Of a stretch of 34,091 bases of DNA, positions 24,479 to 32,982 are shown piece by piece; position 1 is the stretch's first letter, and every line of letters begins with the position of its first letter. The stretch comes from Gammaproteobacteria bacterium CG11_big_fil_rev_8_21_14_0_20_46_22 (GTDB lineage: Bacteria > Pseudomonadota > Gammaproteobacteria > UBA12402), in assembly GCA_002796245.1 (NCBI GenBank), contig PCWT01000032.1, positions 1 through 34,091 on the forward strand, read 5' to 3'. The notes under the pieces were generated by a model that saw nothing but the letters and a program-made list of their open reading frames with translations, ran no database searches and had not been told where the DNA came from. The translations under genes were made by a program, and so were the position numbers.

Positions 24479-25402
24479 ATGAATATCTCTAGAATAAACC
24501 TCAACCTGATTGTCGTACTGCACGTGTTACTGGAAACCTGCAACACCACACGTGCTGCCGAGCAATTATTCCTAACACAATCCAGCATCAGCAGCGCATT
24601 GAAACAGTTGCGCGAGCTCTTCAATGACCCGCTGTTTGTTCGTCAATCAAAAGGCCTATCACCCACACCCAGGGCACTGGCATTAAAACCCGATGTCGAC
24701 ACAGTGATTCAACAAATCAATCATTTATTTTCAAACAAAGAGTTCGACCCCGCGCACGATGAAACAATATTCACGATTGCGATGTCAGATTTTTGTGAGG
24801 CGATTTTATTGCAACGTTTACAGCACCACTTAAGCGAGTACGCGCCCTTTTGCAAACTCATCATTAAACCGGTTGGCACATTGGATTTTCTTAACGGCCC
24901 AACACCGCTTGAAGCCGATGCGTATCTCGGCGTATTCACGCGCCTTCCTTGCCATTATGAATCGGAGATTATTCTCAGCGACAAAGCCGTCTGCTTAGCC
25001 GACAAAAACCACCCCTTAATGAAAAAACGTGGCGAGCTCACGGCAAAAAATTACTTCAGCGCGAAACACATTGCCGTCTATTACGGCGAAGACCCACTGC
25101 AAAATACGATTGATGCCCTACTGCAAAAACAGGGACAGCAACGCGAAGTTAGTACGTTTGCACCCCATGCCTTAGCCGCAGCACACGCCCTAATGAGCTC
25201 AGATTATTTGCTCACCGTGCCGCAAAGCCTAGCGGGCGCACTTAGCCAAACACTGCCATTAAAAAGCAAGCCGCTGGATTTTTTTACCGTGGAAGGTGCG
25301 CTGCATCAAGTGTGGCACACACGCTTTAGCCAGGACCCTGCGAACGTATGGCTGCGCAGCTTAATCAAAGACTTATTAAAAAAGGGGCCAAAGCCCCTTT
25401 AA
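24479..25402 (+). CDS. LysR-type transcriptional regulator
   Basis: 307 residues from the ATG at 24479, chosen because family members begin almost exactly so (MNISRINLNLIVVLHVLLET); the frame is open further upstream and no good ribosome site is visible for any start. The winged helix-turn-helix occupies residues ~5-62 (NTTRAAEQLFLTQSSISSALKQLRELFNDPLFVR split over helix 2, recognition helix and wing). Residues ~90-300 form the periplasmic-binding-like effector domain (FTIAMSDFCEAILLQRL, then the second lobe from about 165). The inducer is unknown. The divergent barrel gene is the likeliest target. The stop codon overlaps a terminator stem. Confidence 0.9.
   Translation: MNISRINLNLIVVLHVLLETCNTTRAAEQLFLTQSSISSALKQLRELFNDPLFVRQSKGLSPTPRALALKPDVDTVIQQINHLFSNKEFDPAHDETIFTIAMSDFCEAILLQRLQHHLSEYAPFCKLIIKPVGTLDFLNGPTPLEADAYLGVFTRLPCHYESEIILSDKAVCLADKNHPLMKKRGELTAKNYFSAKHIAVYYGEDPLQNTIDALLQKQGQQREVSTFAPHALAAAHALMSSDYLLTVPQSLAGALSQTLPLKSKPLDFFTVEGALHQVWHTRFSQDPANVWLRSLIKDLLKKGPKPL
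25381..25400 (-). terminator. Terminator at the 3' ends of nrdB and the LysR-type gene
   Basis: AAAGGGGC at 25381-25388 pairs with GCCCCTTT at 25393-25400. The minus strand continues in TTT and is the better terminator, serving the nrdA-nrdB operon 48 nt past nrdB. On the plus strand it overlaps the last codons and stop of the regulator gene, so it may work both ways. Confidence 0.75.
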
Positions 25403-25448
25403 AATGAGTGGTTAATAGCCGGTCGAGACATCCTGCCCGACCGAACCA

Positions 25449-26678
25449 TTAGTTGTCATCATCCCAACTCAAGGTGCCACCGGTTTGATATTCGGTGACA
25501 CGCGTTTCAAAGAAGTTTTTTTCCTTCTTCAAATCCATAATTTCGCTCATCCACGGAAATGGATTTTCCGTTGATGGGTATTGTTTGGCTAAGCCAATTT
25601 GAGCAAAACGACGGTTTGCAATGTACTGCAAATAGTCTTTAAACATTTCAACGTTGTAACCCAAAATACCCCGCGGCATCGTGTCCACTGCGTATTGATA
25701 TTCAAGATCCACACCGTCTTTGATCATTTCGATGATTTCTTGCTGGAAGGCTTCTGTCCAAACATCAGGGTTTTCGATTTTAATTTGGTTAATCACATCG
25801 ATACCAAAGTTCATGTGCATCGACTCATCACGCAAAATGTATTGGAACTGCTCTGCGGTACCGACCATTTTATTGCGGCGCCCCATCGACAAAATTTGCG
25901 TAAAGCCCACGTAGAAGAAAATACCTTCGAAAACAACGTAGAACGCGATCAAATCACGTAACAAACGCTGGTTAGCTTCAACCGTACCTGTGTGGAATGT
26001 CGGATCACCCAAGCTTCGCGTGTAAGGAATCGCCCACTGCGCTTTTTTGGCGACCGATGGCAATTCACGGTACATATTAAAAACTTCAGCTTCGTCCAAG
26101 CCCAAGCTTTCAATCACGTACTGATACGCGTGCGTGTGCAAAGCCTCTTCAAACGCCTGGCGCAACAAGTATTGGCGGCATTCCGGATTAGTGATATGAC
26201 GATACACCGCCAACACCAAGTTATTCGCCACCAAAGAGTCGGCCGTTGAGAAAAAACCCAAATTGCGCTTAATGATCATGCGCTCATCTTCGGTCAAACC
26301 ATTCGGGTCTTTCCAAAGGGCCACGTCAGCCGTCATATTCACTTCTTGCGGCATCCAGTGGTTTGCACACGCATCTAAATACTTTTGCCAAGCCCACTCG
26401 TATTTAAACGGAACCAATTGGTTTAAATCCGCATGGCAATTAATGATACGTTTATCATCAACACGAATACGATCCGCACCCATCTCGATTTCTTCAAGCC
26501 CTGTAGCACCAGCAGCCAGGCTTGACTCACCTTCACCGCTGCCGCCTTCGTCATCATCTTCTGCTTTTTCTTGCAGAGGCGCCGCTTTTACTGCAGCCGG
26601 CGTAGGCTCTGCTTTGGGCGCCACAGGCTCAGGCGCCAAAGCAATATCCTCATCATCCCAAGTTGGTAAATTAGCCAT
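25449..26678 (-). CDS. nrdB: Class I ribonucleotide reductase, beta (small) subunit
   Basis: Carries the diiron centre and radical used by NrdA to make deoxyribonucleotides. 409 residues (E. coli 375). Residues ~1-65 are an added Ala/Pro/Glu/Asp-rich segment without clear fold. The metal ligands are Asp147, Glu178, His181, Glu251, Glu285 and His288. Tyr185 in [11 protein letters not shown] occupies the radical-tyrosine position, so this is not the Phe-containing class Ic chlamydial type despite the similar sequence around it. The C-terminal GTLSWDDDN is the tail that binds NrdA. AGGAG lies before the ATG, 31 nt after nrdA. Confidence 0.97.
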   Translation of the reverse strand: MANLPTWDDEDIALAPEPVAPKAEPTPAAVKAAPLQEKAEDDDEGGSGEGESSLAAGATGLEEIEMGADRIRVDDKRIINCHADLNQLVPFKYEWAWQKYLDACANHWMPQEVNMTADVALWKDPNGLTEDERMIIKRNLGFFSTADSLVANNLVLAVYRHITNPECRQYLLRQAFEEALHTHAYQYVIESLGLDEAEVFNMYRELPSVAKKAQWAIPYTRSLGDPTFHTGTVEANQRLLRDLIAFYVVFEGIFFYVGFTQILSMGRRNKMVGTAEQFQYILRDESMHMNFGIDVINQIKIENPDVWTEAFQQEIIEMIKDGVDLEYQYAVDTMPRGILGYNVEMFKDYLQYIANRRFAQIGLAKQYPSTENPFPWMSEIMDLKKEKNFFETRVTEYQTGGTLSWDDDN

Positions 26679-26709
26679 ACTGTTTTCTCCTATATTCCAT
26701 TAATCGTTA

Positions 26710-29571
26710 TTACTGACATGCTTCACAATCGGGGTTGTCTATTGAGCAAGCCTTTGGTGCAGCACTACCAACCACATCCACAGCGTTAAGCTTACCGCGG
26801 TCAAGTGTCGCTTTCTCAGCACTGGTCGCACCTAAGCTTCGCAAGTAATACGTAGTTTTCAAGCCTGACAACCAAGCCATTTTATAGACGGTATCGAGCT
26901 TCTTGCCGGAAGGCTGTGCGATGTATAGGTTAAGCGACTGCGCCTGATCGATCCACTTCTGGCGACGACTACCCGCTTCCACCAACCAACGTGGCTCCAA
27001 TTCAAACGCCGTTTTATACAAGGCTTTCAACTCTGCCGGCACACGCTCGATCGCTTGCACACTGCCATCGTAGTATTTCAAGTCATTGACCATGACGTTA
27101 TCCCACAAGCCGCGATCTTTTAAGTCACGCACCAAGTAAGGGTTTACCACGGTAAACTCACCCGACATATTCGACTTCACGTACAAGTTTTGATAGGTCG
27201 GCTCAATCGACTGCGACACACCACAAATATTGGAGATCGTCGCTGTTGGCGCAATGGCCATACAGTTCGAGTTACGCATACCTTGCTTTTTCACTTTTTC
27301 ACGCAAAGTATCCCAATCTAAGGTTTGGCTCGTATCTTGTTGCAAATAATCGCCGCGTGATGCTTTCAACAATTGGATCGAGTCAATCGGCAATACCCCC
27401 TGGCTCCACAAAGAACCCTGGAAGCTTTCATACGCACCGCGCTCTTTAGCCAGCTCGCTAGAACCATCAATCGCATAATACGCCACATTTTCCATGGTGC
27501 GATCCGCAAACTCGACCGCTTCTCTTGAACCATACGGTAAACGCAGCTTGTACAAGCAATCTTGGAACCCCATGATACCCATGCCCACCGGGCGGTGTCT
27601 CATATTCGATTTTTTCGCTTGCGGAATCGAGTAATAGTTAATATCGATCACGTTATCCAACATACGAATCGCAGTTTTGATGGTTTTACGCAGCTTCGCG
27701 ATATCCAAACCTTTTTCCGTGACGTGCTGCGGCAAATTGATACTGCCCAAGTTACACACCGCCACTTCATCAGCCGAAGTGTTCAATGTGATCTCTGTGC
27801 ACAAATTGGAGCTGTGGACCACACCTGCGTGTTGTTGCGGCGAACGCAAATTACACGGGTCTTTAAACGTGACCCAGGGGTGGCCTGTTTCAAACAACAT
27901 GCCTAACATCTTGCGCCATAACTTAGTCGCATCCACTTTCTTGAAGTTTTTGATTTCACCTTTTGCGGCTTTTTCTTCGTAAGCCACATACGCTTTTTCA
28001 AACGCTTCACCGTAAAGATCATGAAGATCAGGCGTTTCACACGGGGTGAACAAGGTCCACTCTTTTTCCTCGCAAACACGCTTCATGAACAAATCAGGCA
28101 CCCAGTTGGCCGTATTCATATCGTGCGTACGACGACGATCATCGCCGGTGTTTTTACGCAAATCCAAAAACTCTTCCACATCGATGTGCCACGTTTCCAA
28201 GTAAGCACACACCGCACCTTTGCGTTTACCGCCTTGGTTAACCGCAACAGCCGTGTCGTTGGCCACCTTTAAGAATGGCACCACACCTTGCGACTTACCG
28301 TTCGTGCCCTTGATACGCGAACCCATACCACGCACTGGCGTCCAGTCATTACCTAAACCGCCCGCAAACTTCGACAACAAGGCATTGTCTTTAATCGCGC
28401 TATAAATGCCGTCCAAGTCATCTGGCACTGTCGTTAAAAAGCAGCTTGATAACTGTGAGCGCAAAGTACCTGAATTGAACAGGGTTGGCGTGGAACACAT
28501 GTAGTCAAAGCTTGAAATCAATTCATAAAACTCGATCGCACGCGCTTCTTTATCCGTTTCGCGAATGGCCAGCCCCATGGCCACACGCATGAAAAACGCT
28601 TGCGGCAATTCAAAGCGGACTTCGTTAGAGTGCAAGAAATAGCGATCGTACAAGGTTTGCAAACCTAAGTAAGTAAACTGACGATCCCGTTCAGGTTTTA
28701 AGGCCGCAGTGATTTTATCCAAATCAAACGCTTTAAGCTCGGGCGAGATGCGCTCAAGCTCGACACCACGATCAAGATAGGCTTTAAAGTAAACGCCGTA
28801 CAAACCCTTCATTTCGTCAAAAGTCGCATAGCTGCCTAAACCGATAAACGACAGTGCTTCACCGCGCAAATCATCCATCAACAAACGTGCCGTGACATAG
28901 GTATAGTTCGGCTCGTTTTCAATCATCGTACGCGCTGTCATGATGGCCGCTTTACTCACATCACGCAGACGCACACCGTCAAATAAATTACGCTTGGTCT
29001 CAGCGATCACTTTCTCTGCGTCAACCAACTCTAAACCTTGACACGCATCTTGAATCACGTGGCGAAGACGCTTTTCATCCAAAGGTTTACGCGAGCCATC
29101 ATCCAAGGTGACATGCATCAGCGGTTCAGCCGCTTGTTGCATTGCTGCCTGTTGCGCTTTTTCCGCTTCCAAGCGCTCTTTGCGACGGGCTTCACGGTAA
29201 AGAATATACGCACGAGCCACTTCGTGCTCGCCAGCCGCCATCAAATATTTTTCCACCAAGTCTTGGATGGTTTCGATGTAAATTGTGTTTTCCACTGGCA
29301 AGCGACGATTGCGGATATCGTGCACGATTTCAGCACTCAAGGTTTTAATCTTGTCGTGGATACTGCTAGACAGCGCCGCGCTATTACCATGGACCGCCAA
29401 AAAGGCTTTAGTCATGGCCACGGTGATTTTGTTGGCTTCAAAAGGCGTGACCTTATTGTTGCGGCGAATGACACGCAAGACTTCGGTTTGAGCCGGGTTA
29501 TTGGGTGTTGATCCGCCTTCCTTGACCGCTTCAAGCACCGCTGAGATATTCGTTTGAGAACCTGTGGACAT
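26710..29571 (-). CDS. nrdA: Class I ribonucleotide reductase, alpha (large) subunit
   Basis: Reduces ribonucleoside diphosphates to deoxy forms. 953 residues from the ATG at 29571, which has an ideal GGAGG 6 nt upstream; the frame extends 36 codons further but crosses regulatory boxes. Two ATP-cone domains precede the barrel (~32-130, VLRVIRRNNKVTPFEANKI; ~145-250), so allosteric control by dATP is expected. Active-site residues are Cys377 and Cys606 (redox pair), Asn589, Cys591 (thiyl radical) and Glu593 in NLCTEI. The C-terminus DCEACQ gives the shuttle cysteines Cys949 and Cys952. The extra ATP-cone and this tail resemble the NrdA of Chlamydia and some Pseudomonas more than E. coli. Confidence 0.97.
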   Translation of the reverse strand: MSTGSQTNISAVLEAVKEGGSTPNNPAQTEVLRVIRRNNKVTPFEANKITVAMTKAFLAVHGNSAALSSSIHDKIKTLSAEIVHDIRNRRLPVENTIYIETIQDLVEKYLMAAGEHEVARAYILYREARRKERLEAEKAQQAAMQQAAEPLMHVTLDDGSRKPLDEKRLRHVIQDACQGLELVDAEKVIAETKRNLFDGVRLRDVSKAAIMTARTMIENEPNYTYVTARLLMDDLRGEALSFIGLGSYATFDEMKGLYGVYFKAYLDRGVELERISPELKAFDLDKITAALKPERDRQFTYLGLQTLYDRYFLHSNEVRFELPQAFFMRVAMGLAIRETDKEARAIEFYELISSFDYMCSTPTLFNSGTLRSQLSSCFLTTVPDDLDGIYSAIKDNALLSKFAGGLGNDWTPVRGMGSRIKGTNGKSQGVVPFLKVANDTAVAVNQGGKRKGAVCAYLETWHIDVEEFLDLRKNTGDDRRRTHDMNTANWVPDLFMKRVCEEKEWTLFTPCETPDLHDLYGEAFEKAYVAYEEKAAKGEIKNFKKVDATKLWRKMLGMLFETGHPWVTFKDPCNLRSPQQHAGVVHSSNLCTEITLNTSADEVAVCNLGSINLPQHVTEKGLDIAKLRKTIKTAIRMLDNVIDINYYSIPQAKKSNMRHRPVGMGIMGFQDCLYKLRLPYGSREAVEFADRTMENVAYYAIDGSSELAKERGAYESFQGSLWSQGVLPIDSIQLLKASRGDYLQQDTSQTLDWDTLREKVKKQGMRNSNCMAIAPTATISNICGVSQSIEPTYQNLYVKSNMSGEFTVVNPYLVRDLKDRGLWDNVMVNDLKYYDGSVQAIERVPAELKALYKTAFELEPRWLVEAGSRRQKWIDQAQSLNLYIAQPSGKKLDTVYKMAWLSGLKTTYYLRSLGATSAEKATLDRGKLNAVDVVGSAAPKACSIDNPDCEACQ

Positions 29572-29584
29572 TTTTCCTCCTTTC

Positions 29585-29662
29585 ACACAAGATAGGGCCG
29601 CTTTTCGCGCCAAAACACAATATATTGGGTTTACCCTTAAGACAAAACACAAGATAGACCGT
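29585..29662 (-). promoter_or_regulatory. Three phased NrdR-like boxes upstream of nrdA
   Basis: ACACAATATATTGGGT (29615-29630) is a good match to the palindromic NrdR box. ACACAAGATAGACCGT (29647-29662) starts 32 bp away, the spacing typical of paired NrdR sites, and covers the -10. A third, weaker half-box, ACACAAGATAGGGCCG (29585-29600), lies 30 bp to the other side, just before the ribosome site. NrdR is the known repressor of nrd operons; no nrdR gene is in the window. Confidence 0.65.
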
Positions 29663-29679
29663 TTTTTGAAAACTCGCAA
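29651..29679 (-). promoter_or_regulatory. Promoter of nrdA-nrdB
   Basis: On the minus strand TTGCGA (29679-29674) and TATCTT (29656-29651) are 17 bp apart. The -10 lies inside the upstream NrdR-like box, so repressor binding would block polymerase. Transcription would start near 29644, giving a leader of about 70 nt. Confidence 0.55.
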
Positions 29680-29710
29680 GAGGATAAGCCTGGGGAAATT
29701 CTGTGGATAA
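29679..29710 (-). promoter_or_regulatory. DnaA boxes upstream of nrdA
   Basis: TTATCCACA, a perfect DnaA box, reads on the minus strand at 29710-29702. A second, weaker copy, TTATCCTCT, is at 29687-29679, 23 bp away and touching the -35. In E. coli DnaA binds such boxes in front of nrdAB and ties expression to replication; the same is inferred here. Confidence 0.55.
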
Positions 29711-30136
29711 GGTGTGTATTCTTTGTGTGAAAAGGCGTTTTTTGAGTAAAATCAAGCGCTTGAAAAAAGCCTCGCCTTCTGTAAAAAATTGTCGGCTTTA
29801 GCTTACTTACCGAGGTCCCTCTGGCGCTGATATTGCCCGAGTTGCCGACGAATCCAGCGCCGTGTAGATCTCAAAAAATCTTAAGATGCAAGCAAGCCAA
29901 CTCGTATCCTTAGAGCTTATCGCCCACAATTTCTCCATCATCTGATCATCCACTACTACACACGGCCCCGGCCCCTCGCTCGTTCTTATGGTTTTTAACG
30001 CCCTGCTGCACTGAATATTGCTCCGCTTACTGGCCAAGAAAGCCAGCAGTACCGTACTCTTGAATAAAAACGGCCTGCTTATGGGTTTCAGCTGCCCCAC
30101 AGCGCAAACAGCCTTTTTAAAAAAAGACGAAGAGTT
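29711..30136. other. Intergenic stretch without a recognisable gene
   Basis: Between the nrdA control region and the transposase remnant I see only unrecognised short frames on both strands. The longest, on the minus strand from 30145, starts at TTG and resembles nothing I know. Part of it may be the decayed 5' end of the transposase gene. Confidence 0.4.
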
Positions 30137-30556
30137 GGCGTGCAAGCCAAAACAGGTCTGCTCAAAGACCTCGACCCCAAGACCTGAAAAAAAGACAGCA
30201 AGAAAGCTCGTAAGCGCATCTTAAGGGCGATGAAGAAATTGAGTCTTTGCATTGCCAAACATGCGGCACGCTATCGTGATTTGCTGAATAAAGAATAGAA
30301 AAAAACCACGTGGAGTCTAGCGCAGAAAACCCAAGTCATTCATCGCATCGAGGTTATTTTAGAACAATTACCCAACGCCATAGCACAAGCGCATGAGCGC
30401 ATCATTGGCGAGAGACAAGTTCACTCAACGAAGAAAATACTCAGCCTTTACGACAAAGATGCCCAGGTGATTGTTCGTGGTAAATCAGGTAACGAAGTCG
30501 AGTTTGGCCAAGGCTTAGTGCTGACTGAGCAAAGGCTACAGCAGAAAGCCGCATAG
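30137..30556 (+). pseudogene. Decayed transposase fragment
   Basis: One plus-strand frame reads GLLKDLDPKT, a TGA (30185), then KKDSKKARKRILRAMKKL, a TAG (30296), then QKTQVIHRIEVILEQLP and KKILSLYDKDAQVIVRGK-SGNEVEFG before ending at TAG 30554. The SLY-D-VIVRGK-GNEVEFG block is what I associate with ISNCY-type transposases, just before a catalytic segment that is missing here. With two internal stops and both ends lost it cannot be functional. No terminal inverted repeats were found. The family assignment is from memory of the motif and is moderate. Confidence 0.65.
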
Positions 30557-30759
30557 TTTCTTTTTACCTTCCTTACATTGAGATGAGATGCGCATTCTCA
30601 GGAAAATAATCGTCTCGAGAGTGCTGCCATTTGAAAAATTCGAGCTAATTTTATAACTTATCGCGCTTTTCGCTGTTTTTTATATTTCAATTTTTATTTG
30701 TCTAGAAAAGATGCGGCGCTATTTTCAAAAATAGAGGGAAATGGGATAGGCTCTAGTTA

Positions 30760-31248
30760 CTAAGAAAGATCAAGAAGCAAATTTGTTAGCCTTGGTGTTA
30801 TACTGGAGGGCGCCATTGAAACCAGAACCATAGGAATCTTAAATCCTGACAATTGATCATAATCAAAAACTAATTTTGCGCCATAGCTATGGCCCATGAT
30901 AGCGACAACTTCAGAAGATAAGTATGTTTTCAGCGAGGTATAAACATCTCCCAGATCAATTAAATTATCCCCATGGGTTACCGCCTCATCAGTCATTTTT
31001 GACCTACCACACCCTCTCTGGTCATAAACAACTATATTGTATTTAAGCTTGCTGAAAATATGTTCATGGCCAATAAGATGCTCTATCAAAGCGCCATTCA
31101 AACCAGGCCCGCCATGAACAAAAATCACGCAAGGTAATTTCGGTGACTTTGTTAATAGCGAAATATATAGATGTGGATGTTTTACAATTTTTTTTGTGTA
31201 CTCAGGCAAAAGAATATCCCCTTTTTTTTCGCATAAACCCCAGCTCAA
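30760..31248 (-). pseudogene. Truncated alpha/beta hydrolase (proline iminopeptidase-like)
   Basis: 162 residues with the first half of an alpha/beta hydrolase. HGGPG at 45-49 is the oxyanion motif of proline iminopeptidases, VVYDQRGCGRS at 74-83 follows, and GHSYGAK at 119-125 gives nucleophile Ser121. The frame ends at residue 162, before the catalytic Asp and His expected in a ~300-residue enzyme, so it should be inactive. The only start in frame is TTG at 31248. An ATG at 31233 lies in a different frame and would join this one if an 8-A run (31222-31229) were one base shorter. I read it as a decaying gene; a real short protein is less likely. Confidence 0.6.
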
Positions 31249-31348
31249 CTAGAGAAAACTTTTAGTGCTTCAGATAAACAACTTCAACTCCAGGAGACAA
31301 TGTATTGAAACACACCGCCCTTAAAAAACTCCCTATCTAAAGCCTATA

Positions 31349-31642
31349 CTATGCGGCGTCATTTAATTTAGTAAAATCAATTTTTTTAACTTTTGGTTGT
31401 TTCGTTACCCAAAGATCGTACTGCGCCTGCATTGCAAGCCAGCTTTCAGCACTTCTACCTATCGTTTCTGACAGGCGGAGAGCCATTTCAGGTGTTACAC
31501 TCGATTCGCCATTAATAAGGCGATTGATCGTTGAAGGTGAAACCTTTAGGTGTGAAGCTAAATATCGTACGCTCAAGCCGTAAGGAGCCAAGTAGGTTTC
31601 TTTAATAAATTCTCCCGGGTGTGGCGGGTTATACATATTCAT
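31349..31642 (-). CDS. higA: HigA-type antitoxin
   Basis: 97 residues with an Xre-type helix-turn-helix at ~22-47 (LSVRYLASHLKVSPSTINRLING) preceded by NPPHPGEFIKE, the hallmark of the HigA/VapI antitoxin family. The tail (~60-97) would wrap the toxin. It neutralises HigB and represses its own operon. The ATG overlaps the higB stop by one base (TAATG), so translation is coupled, and the toxin-first order is typical of higBA. Confidence 0.93.
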   Translation of the reverse strand: MNMYNPPHPGEFIKETYLAPYGLSVRYLASHLKVSPSTINRLINGESSVTPEMALRLSETIGRSAESWLAMQAQYDLWVTKQPKVKKIDFTKLNDAA

Positions 31643-31920
31643 TAGTGATAGTCCTCATAGTCTAGTAAAAATACATCACCGTTAATAAACTCAAAAGTTA
31701 ATCGCCAGTTTTTATTAACCCGGATTGACCAACGACCCTTATCTTGGCCTTTTAATGAATGCAGGTGGTATCCTGGTATATCAATGTCTTCAATTACTTC
31801 AGCAGTATGCAAAGCAGCTAGCTGCATACGCAAGCGTTTAGCATGAGTAGACTGTATACCGTTTGTTTTTCCTGCCTCAAAAAACAAGCGCAATCCTTTG
31901 TGTTTAACACTTTTTATCAT
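31642..31920 (-). CDS. higB: HigB-type toxin (RelE superfamily)
   Basis: 92 residues from the ATG at 31920, chosen because family members begin MIKSxKHKGL; an upstream start would lie in the promoter. LHSLKGQDKGRWSIRVNKNW-RLTFEF and LLDYEDYH are typical of HigB ribosome-dependent mRNA interferases. The length is standard and no residue appears lost, so the toxin is probably active. A promoter with an inverted repeat lies directly upstream; its -10 is only 5 nt from the ATG. Confidence 0.93.
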   Translation of the reverse strand: MIKSVKHKGLRLFFEAGKTNGIQSTHAKRLRMQLAALHTAEVIEDIDIPGYHLHSLKGQDKGRWSIRVNKNWRLTFEFINGDVFLLDYEDYH

Positions 31921-31925
31921 GCTTA

Positions 31926-31954
31926 ATTGTAGCGCAATGCGCAACACGGGTCAA
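31926..31954 (-). promoter_or_regulatory. higBA promoter with operator in the spacer
   Basis: On the minus strand TTGACC (31954-31949) and TACAAT (31931-31926) are exactly 17 bp apart. An inverted repeat, TTGCGC-ATT-GCGCTA (31944-31930), fills the spacer and is the likely HigA operator. The -10 is 5 nt from the ATG, so transcription should start at or next to the start codon, giving a leaderless message; no Shine-Dalgarno site is present. Confidence 0.75.
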
Positions 31955-32070
31955 GACCGATGGCCGAATTAATTCTGGCGCCCCCTGATTAATAATACTG
32001 TTGAACTGTTTTTAATCTTTAATTGCTCATTACACAAGCGGCATGATGCGCCTACATTGCAAATCAATTT

Positions 32071-32766
32071 TTAAGGCTCATACGTGGTTGGCGCAATCAC
32101 AATATCAGGAATGCAAACCGATTGCGGTTGCTCATAGAGCCATAATACAGCGTTAACGACATCCTCAATCTCAATGATTTGATCGCCTTTTAAATTAGCC
32201 GTCATAAGCATTGGCGTTCTGATTTTCGCTGGCGCCACATTACACACTCGAATTTTATAGCTAGCGTTTGCCATACGAAGCGATTCCGTTAAGCTTTTTA
32301 CGGCTGCTTTGGTCGCCGCATAGGTCGCCAATTGTGGTCTTGAACTTCGATCCGCCACAGAACTCATATTGATAATAGTGCCCCGCCCTCTTTTACGCAT
32401 ACCCGGCAAAACCGCTTCGCAGCCATTGATCACGCCTTGAAGATTAACCTGAACTGTTTTCTCATGAGCATCATGTGACTGTTCACTGAACTCACCGCCT
32501 TCTGCAAAACCGGCATTGTTAATAAGACAATCCACTGGCCCAAATTCTTCTTCTGCTAGAGCAATGGCTTTTTTAAACGCGTCAATATCCGTAACATCGG
32601 TTTTAATACACCGTGTATTGGGTAGATTGAGCGCCTCCATCGCTGCCACATTGCGTGCCAATAAAGCCAACGGATACCCTGCATTTGAAAATGCTTTTGC
32701 CAGACCCAAGCCAATGCCAGAGCTCGCGCCTGTAATTACCACTAACGATTTTTCTTGTTTCATCAT
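32071..32766 (-). CDS. Short-chain dehydrogenase/reductase
   Basis: An NAD(P)-dependent oxidoreductase of 231 residues with the classical SDR set: TGASSGIG at 12-19 (cofactor), NNAG at 83-86, Asn109, Ser135/136, and catalytic Tyr149 and Lys153 (YAATK). The substrate is not predictable; the C-terminus is short. GAGGG lies 8 nt before the ATG; a second ATG follows at once. It lies between the two toxin-antitoxin operons in the same direction. Confidence 0.92.
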   Translation of the reverse strand: MMKQEKSLVVITGASSGIGLGLAKAFSNAGYPLALLARNVAAMEALNLPNTRCIKTDVTDIDAFKKAIALAEEEFGPVDCLINNAGFAEGGEFSEQSHDAHEKTVQVNLQGVINGCEAVLPGMRKRGRGTIINMSSVADRSSRPQLATYAATKAAVKSLTESLRMANASYKIRVCNVAPAKIRTPMLMTANLKGDQIIEIEDVVNAVLWLYEQPQSVCIPDIVIAPTTYEP

Positions 32767-32839
32767 ACTGATGCCCTCGTGCTTTTTTAACCATACTAGT
32801 TCGATCGAGATTTACAAAACTTCTATCTAAAAAATATCG

Positions 32840-32865
32840 AAAAAACCCTCACAGTTTCAGAAGGG
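32840..32865 (-). terminator. Weak terminator after the second toxin-antitoxin operon
   Basis: On the minus strand CCCTT and GAGGG pair (one G-T) around a 10-nt loop and are followed by six T residues. It lies 17 nt after the HigA remnant and 73 nt before the SDR start. Confidence 0.45.
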
Positions 32866-32882
32866 GATTTTACTTTAATTTT

Positions 32883-32981
32883 TTAGATTCTCTGGCCGCC
32901 AGCCTCTGTTACGGTTAAACCAGCACCATCAATCAAAGCATCTTTGACAATAATACCTGGATGCAAGGGTTTATAGGCCAT
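32883..32981 (-). pseudogene. HigA-type antitoxin remnant (32 codons)
   Basis: The ATG at 32981 lies one base after the stop of the preceding antitoxin gene and opens MAYKPLHPGIIVKDALIDGA-GLTVTEAGGQRI followed by TAA. LHPGIIVKDAL-GAGLTVTEA matches the start of HigA/VapI antitoxins up to the first helix of the DNA-binding domain, after which everything is missing. It cannot bind DNA as it stands. It is the 5' end of a second, different antitoxin gene, left behind by deletion; a retained short peptide cannot be excluded. Confidence 0.6.
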
Positions 32982-32982
32982 A

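Noticed and set aside
25449-26678. NrdB as a class Ic (tyrosine-free) enzyme
   Set aside because: Tyr185 is present four residues after ligand His181, at the radical position.
29038-29511. 157-codon plus-strand frame opposite nrdA
   Set aside because: It mirrors the ATP-cone region of nrdA and has no protein features of its own.
29807-30145. 112-codon minus-strand frame beside the transposase remnant
   Set aside because: It starts at TTG without a ribosome site, overlaps the remnant and shows no recognisable domain.
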